Shown here: piece by piece, positions 60,976 to 64,000 of the stretch
How the letters are laid out: the number at the start of each line of letters is the position of its first letter
Position numbering within the stretch: the stretch's first letter is position 1
Assembly (NCBI RefSeq): GCF_024972775.1
Contig: NZ_CP092282.1
Coordinates: forward strand, 3,155,001-3,219,000
Reading direction: 5' to 3'
DNA: 64,000 nt
Source of the DNA: Dehalobacter sp. DCM
Lineage (GTDB): Bacteria > Bacillota > Desulfitobacteriia > Desulfitobacteriales > Syntrophobotulaceae
The notes under the pieces: generated by a model
What the model was told of the DNA's origin: nothing
Seen by the model: the letters and a program-made list of their open reading frames with translations, nothing else
Databases searched by the model: none
Program-made: the position numbers and the translations under genes

Positions 60976-62667
60976 CTATGCTGCCGGCCCGGGTCCCAGC
61001 GAAACATAAATAGTAACTTCCGATCCCTGATGAACCGGTTGTCCCGGAGCCGGATTGGTTCGGATCACCGCGCCTTCCGGGAAGTCATAGGACGTTTCAG
61101 TCTGAGGAATCACAATGAGCTTAAACTCCTTAAGAATTTTTGTTGCCAAATCGGAAGAGTAGTTGCGCACATCGGGCATGACTGTCAGCGATTGAATAAT
61201 CCCGCTGCTCACATATAATTCGATCTTACTGGTACTTATTTTTGCCCAGGTCGATCCCTGTGCCGGTGATTGACCAAATACTTTCCCTTCAGGAACGATA
61301 GCACTGGTTGTTTCCTTGACCTCGATTTGTTCCCTCAGAAACCCGACAGCGAGTATCTTCGCAATGGCATCATCCAAAGTGGGATTTCCTATCGTGACAT
61401 CCGGCATGACTAAATATTCTACGCCCTTGCTTATGGTTACGCCGATCTTTCTTCCCGCTTTTACCTCTTGTTTGGGTTTATATTCCTGATTGATTACTTT
61501 ATCCTTATCCGTTTCATTATCACTGAAAGCATAATCGACATCTCCCAAAGACAAACGTACTTTGGCCAACTCCGTTCTTGCCTCTTCTTGGGTCATCCCG
61601 GTGAGATCCGGTACCGGGACCGACTTACTATGGGTAAATATCCACATGCCCAATACGACACTAACGATAACAACCAGGATCAATACGGCTAACACCGGCA
61701 TAGGTATCTTCTGATAAAACTTTTTATTTTTGAGCAAGGCTTTGTTATCCTTTTTTTCACCGGAAACTACTTTTTCCCGAAGCCCCTTATGAACCTGGGT
61801 CTGCATTGTGTCACGTTTTTCATTCAGGCTGCCTTTTTCCCATACAATCGTCTCTCCGGCTTCAACTTTATGGAGGTCTTCTAAAAAATCCACAGCGTTT
61901 TTATAGCGATCTTCCGGTGATTTGGCAAGTGCTTTCATGATAACAGTTTCCAATTCCGGGCTTACGCCGGGAACGAGCTTACCGGGAAGTTCGACTTCTT
62001 CCTGAATATGCTTTAAGGCAATGGTAATCGGCGTATCACCGTCGTAGGGAAGCTTCCCGGCAATAAGCTCATACAGGATGATTCCTAAAGAATAGATATC
62101 GGATTGGGCTGTTGTCGGAGCTCCTTTCGCCTGTTCGGGTGATAAATAATGAACAGACCCAACAATATCTCCTGTATGGGTGAGCGTTGAAGCCGACGCT
62201 GCCCGAGCGATTCCAAAATCAGTCACTTTCGCTCTTCCGTCTGCTGTGACAAGTATATTCTGCGGTTTGATGTCACGATGGATAATGTTATTGATATGCG
62301 CATGTTTCAGAGCCTCTGCGATTTGACGTACAATATGGATAGCCTGCTCCTGGGAAAGAGGCGCATGCGTGCGAATAAGATCCTTCAGTGTTTGTCCTTT
62401 GACATATTCCATCACAATATATTCATTATTATCATCTTTACCCACATCGTATATTGATACAATATTATGGTGGGAGAGGCTGGCCGCTGACTGGGCCTCG
62501 CGGCGAAAACGCCGGATAAACCCTTCATCGGAAGCGAACTGTTCTCTTAATACCTTGATAGCAACAGTTCGGTTCAGCAGCATATCCTTCGCTCTATATA
62601 CGATCGCCATTCCGCCGGCTCCGATTTTTTCTTCTATTTGATATCTTCCTCCAAAAATCTTCTCCAT
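60976..62667 (-). CDS. prkC: PASTA-domain Ser/Thr kinase PrkC
   Basis: 563 residues. A cytoplasmic kinase domain (KIGAGGMAIVYRAKD, VAIKVL, IIHRDIKPQNILV, KVTDFGIARA, HYLSPEQ) is followed by one membrane helix (VLAVLILVVIVSVVLGMWIF) and three extracellular PASTA repeats that bind wall fragments. Controls growth and germination. Its ATG overlaps the stop of the upstream penicillin-binding gene by one base (TAATG). Confidence 0.97.
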   Translation of the reverse strand: MEKIFGGRYQIEEKIGAGGMAIVYRAKDMLLNRTVAIKVLREQFASDEGFIRRFRREAQSAASLSHHNIVSIYDVGKDDNNEYIVMEYVKGQTLKDLIRTHAPLSQEQAIHIVRQIAEALKHAHINNIIHRDIKPQNILVTADGRAKVTDFGIARAASASTLTHTGDIVGSVHYLSPEQAKGAPTTAQSDIYSLGIILYELIAGKLPYDGDTPITIALKHIQEEVELPGKLVPGVSPELETVIMKALAKSPEDRYKNAVDFLEDLHKVEAGETIVWEKGSLNEKRDTMQTQVHKGLREKVVSGEKKDNKALLKNKKFYQKIPMPVLAVLILVVIVSVVLGMWIFTHSKSVPVPDLTGMTQEEARTELAKVRLSLGDVDYAFSDNETDKDKVINQEYKPKQEVKAGRKIGVTISKGVEYLVMPDVTIGNPTLDDAIAKILAVGFLREQIEVKETTSAIVPEGKVFGQSPAQGSTWAKISTSKIELYVSSGIIQSLTVMPDVRNYSSDLATKILKEFKLIVIPQTETSYDFPEGAVIRTNPAPGQPVHQGSEVTIYVSLGPGPAA

Positions 62668-64000
62668 TAGTTTTCACCTTCTCTCAATTCAAGTGCTTTT
62701 TCAATAACTGCTTTAGCGATCGGGGCGGCAGCACCGCTTCCGGTTCCTCCATGTTCAACTAATACGGCAACCGCTATTTTCGGATCGTCGGCGGGAGCAA
62801 ATGCCACATACCATGCGTGTGTATCCTCGTTTCCTCCCGTTTCAGCTGAACCGGTTTTCGCTGCAACTTGGACGTCAGGCAACGCGCCGGGGGCAGCCGA
62901 TCCTTTATTGACCGCTAAGATCATACCGCTTTTAATTATTTCGGCATTACTTTCACTTAAAGGTGACAGCCAAATTTCCGGCGTGCGTTTATATATTCTA
63001 TTTTGCTTGGAATCAAGCACGCTGTCAATCAAATGTGGGGCCATTATTTTTCCGTTATTGGCGACACCTGCTGTGATCAACGCCATATGAAAAGGACTCA
63101 CCATGACTTCACCTTGCCCAAAGGCACTCGACGCCAAAAGATTCGCACCCAATGTCTGCGGTAAGGGATCCTCGTTAGTTACAGAACTCGGAGGTACATA
63201 GAGCTCAAACGGAATATCTTGACCAAAACCAAAGTCAGACAGTGCTTTTAAAAAGTTCTGAGCACCGGCTTTAATACCGTATTGTGCAAAATACGTGTTA
63301 CAGGAGTACGCCAGTGCCAGATCGTAATTGACCCATCCATGCACTTTCCCATTTTGTTCCGGAATCGTCTGCCCATTGATGACGGTTTTTCCCTCGCACT
63401 TAAAAAGCTCCGTTGTATCTAAACCGGCGCGGAAAATAGCGCCGGAAGTGACGATCTTCATCGTTGAGCCTGGCGGAAAAAGAGAAAAGGCATGATTCAG
63501 CAAAGGGCTGTTTTGCCGGGCCAGGATCGCGTCCCATTCGGCTTCCAATGTTGTGGCATCATAACTCGGCTGGCTTACCAGAGCCAATACATCCCCGTTT
63601 TGGGGATCGATAGCGACAACCGCTCCTGTTTTGCCTTTCAGCCCTTCATAGGCAGTTTCCTGCAAACGGGCATCCAAAGTCAGTACCACGTCGTTGCCGG
63701 TCCGCTTCAACTCAAAGGTATTTTGTATTTTTCGCAATATCGATTTATCATTGATTCCCAAGAGCGTCTCGGCTTCGGTTGCTTCCAGTCCGGCAGATCC
63801 GTATTGTACCGTCGCATAGCCTATCAGCGGCTGAAACATTTCACCCAGGGGGTATTCACGGAATTTATTTTCGCCGGTACCAACTGTCTTTGCCAGGACA
63901 ACACCATTTCGATCATAAATACTTCCCCTTGTTATTCTCTTTTCCAGAAAAACGGCGCGGCGGTTCGCGGGGTTGTCCAGCATCGTGTCCGCATTGACAA
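62667..64000 (-). CDS. Penicillin-binding transpeptidase, PbpA/FtsI-like (partial)
   Basis: The frame is open to the right edge, so the N-terminus with the membrane anchor is missing. Seen are DNPANRRAVFLEKRITRGSIYDRNG, the active-site Ser in PPGSTMKIVTS (SxxK), the YSCNTYF (SxN) and VAAKTGSAETG (KTG) motifs. It is of the class B type found next to prkC with ftsW/rodA in many Gram-positives. Directly coupled to prkC. Confidence 0.93.
   Translation of the reverse strand, partial: VNADTMLDNPANRRAVFLEKRITRGSIYDRNGVVLAKTVGTGENKFREYPLGEMFQPLIGYATVQYGSAGLEATEAETLLGINDKSILRKIQNTFELKRTGNDVVLTLDARLQETAYEGLKGKTGAVVAIDPQNGDVLALVSQPSYDATTLEAEWDAILARQNSPLLNHAFSLFPPGSTMKIVTSGAIFRAGLDTTELFKCEGKTVINGQTIPEQNGKVHGWVNYDLALAYSCNTYFAQYGIKAGAQNFLKALSDFGFGQDIPFELYVPPSSVTNEDPLPQTLGANLLASSAFGQGEVMVSPFHMALITAGVANNGKIMAPHLIDSVLDSKQNRIYKRTPEIWLSPLSESNAEIIKSGMILAVNKGSAAPGALPDVQVAAKTGSAETGGNEDTHAWYVAFAPADDPKIAVAVLVEHGGTGSGAAAPIAKAVIEKALELREGEN

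Noticed and set aside
1-64000. CRISPR arrays, tRNA or rRNA genes, insertion sequences, prophage
   Set aside because: No regular spacer-repeat pattern, cloverleaf, transposase or integrase was recognised in reading the window; small RNAs without clear motifs could have been missed.

Overview
The window looks like chromosome from an anaerobic, spore-forming Firmicute of the Peptococcaceae/Desulfitobacteriaceae type (Dehalobacter- or Desulfitobacterium-like). This is inferred from gene content, not from a database match. Sporulation genes (gpr, ylbJ, a Spo0E-like gene, a short SASP-like gene) sit beside anaerobic redox enzymes (a CooS-type protein, a NiFe hydrogenase, a molybdopterin oxidoreductase). 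I saw no rRNA, tRNA, CRISPR array, transposase or phage module.

Layout. 1-3.2 kb: edge of a probable fdhD, then a Ku/LigD end-joining operon with ligase and polymerase as separate proteins. 3.3-5.2 kb: a lone cooS-like gene in which the C-cluster Cys that pairs with His is replaced by Glu. 5.7-10 kb: prfC and a cadC-cadA metal-efflux operon. 10.1-13.3 kb: a NiFe hydrogenase (small, large, cytochrome b). 13.5-19 kb: M15 peptidase, coiled-coil membrane protein, yraN, comM, Spo0E-like, a 48-residue LysM protein, amj. 19-43 kb: the conserved rnhB-rbgA-rplS / trmD-rimM-khpA-rpsP-ffh-ylxM / ftsY-smc-rnc-acpP-plsX block on the minus strand. This block is opened twice. Between trmD and rplS lie an RNA methyltransferase, an SQR-like flavoprotein, a molybdopterin oxidoreductase, its ferredoxin and a sigma-54 activator. 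Between ylxM and ftsY lie three methylthioadenosine-salvage genes. 43-51.6 kb: rpmF, yceD, ackA, ylbJ, rsmD, gpr, an MFS transporter and small genes. 51.7-64 kb: recG-sdaAA-sdaAB-fakA-asp23, rpmB, and thiN-rpe-rsgA-prkC-pbp, the order known from Bacillus.

Most notable signal. The SQR-like gene stops at a TGA (26616-26618), but the same frame runs on for 49 codons and supplies the missing SQR C-terminus. The TGA falls where I recall a conserved Cys in this family. Eighteen nucleotides downstream is a GGUC tetraloop on a 7-bp stem, the geometry of a bacterial SECIS. The protein has exactly one Cys (in a KCPPAPYE motif) plus this putative selenocysteine, so I read it as an undescribed selenoprotein form of the family. 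Next to it, a near-consensus -24/-12 promoter (26310-26325) precedes the molybdopterin operon, whose last gene is followed by the matching sigma-54 activator.

Other structure: a family of intergenic elements made of stem-loops with a shared six-base loop of the type [A/C]TCC[A/G]T. Two copies, at 32.4 and 51.2 kb, have 169-bp cores about 95% identical in opposite orientation.
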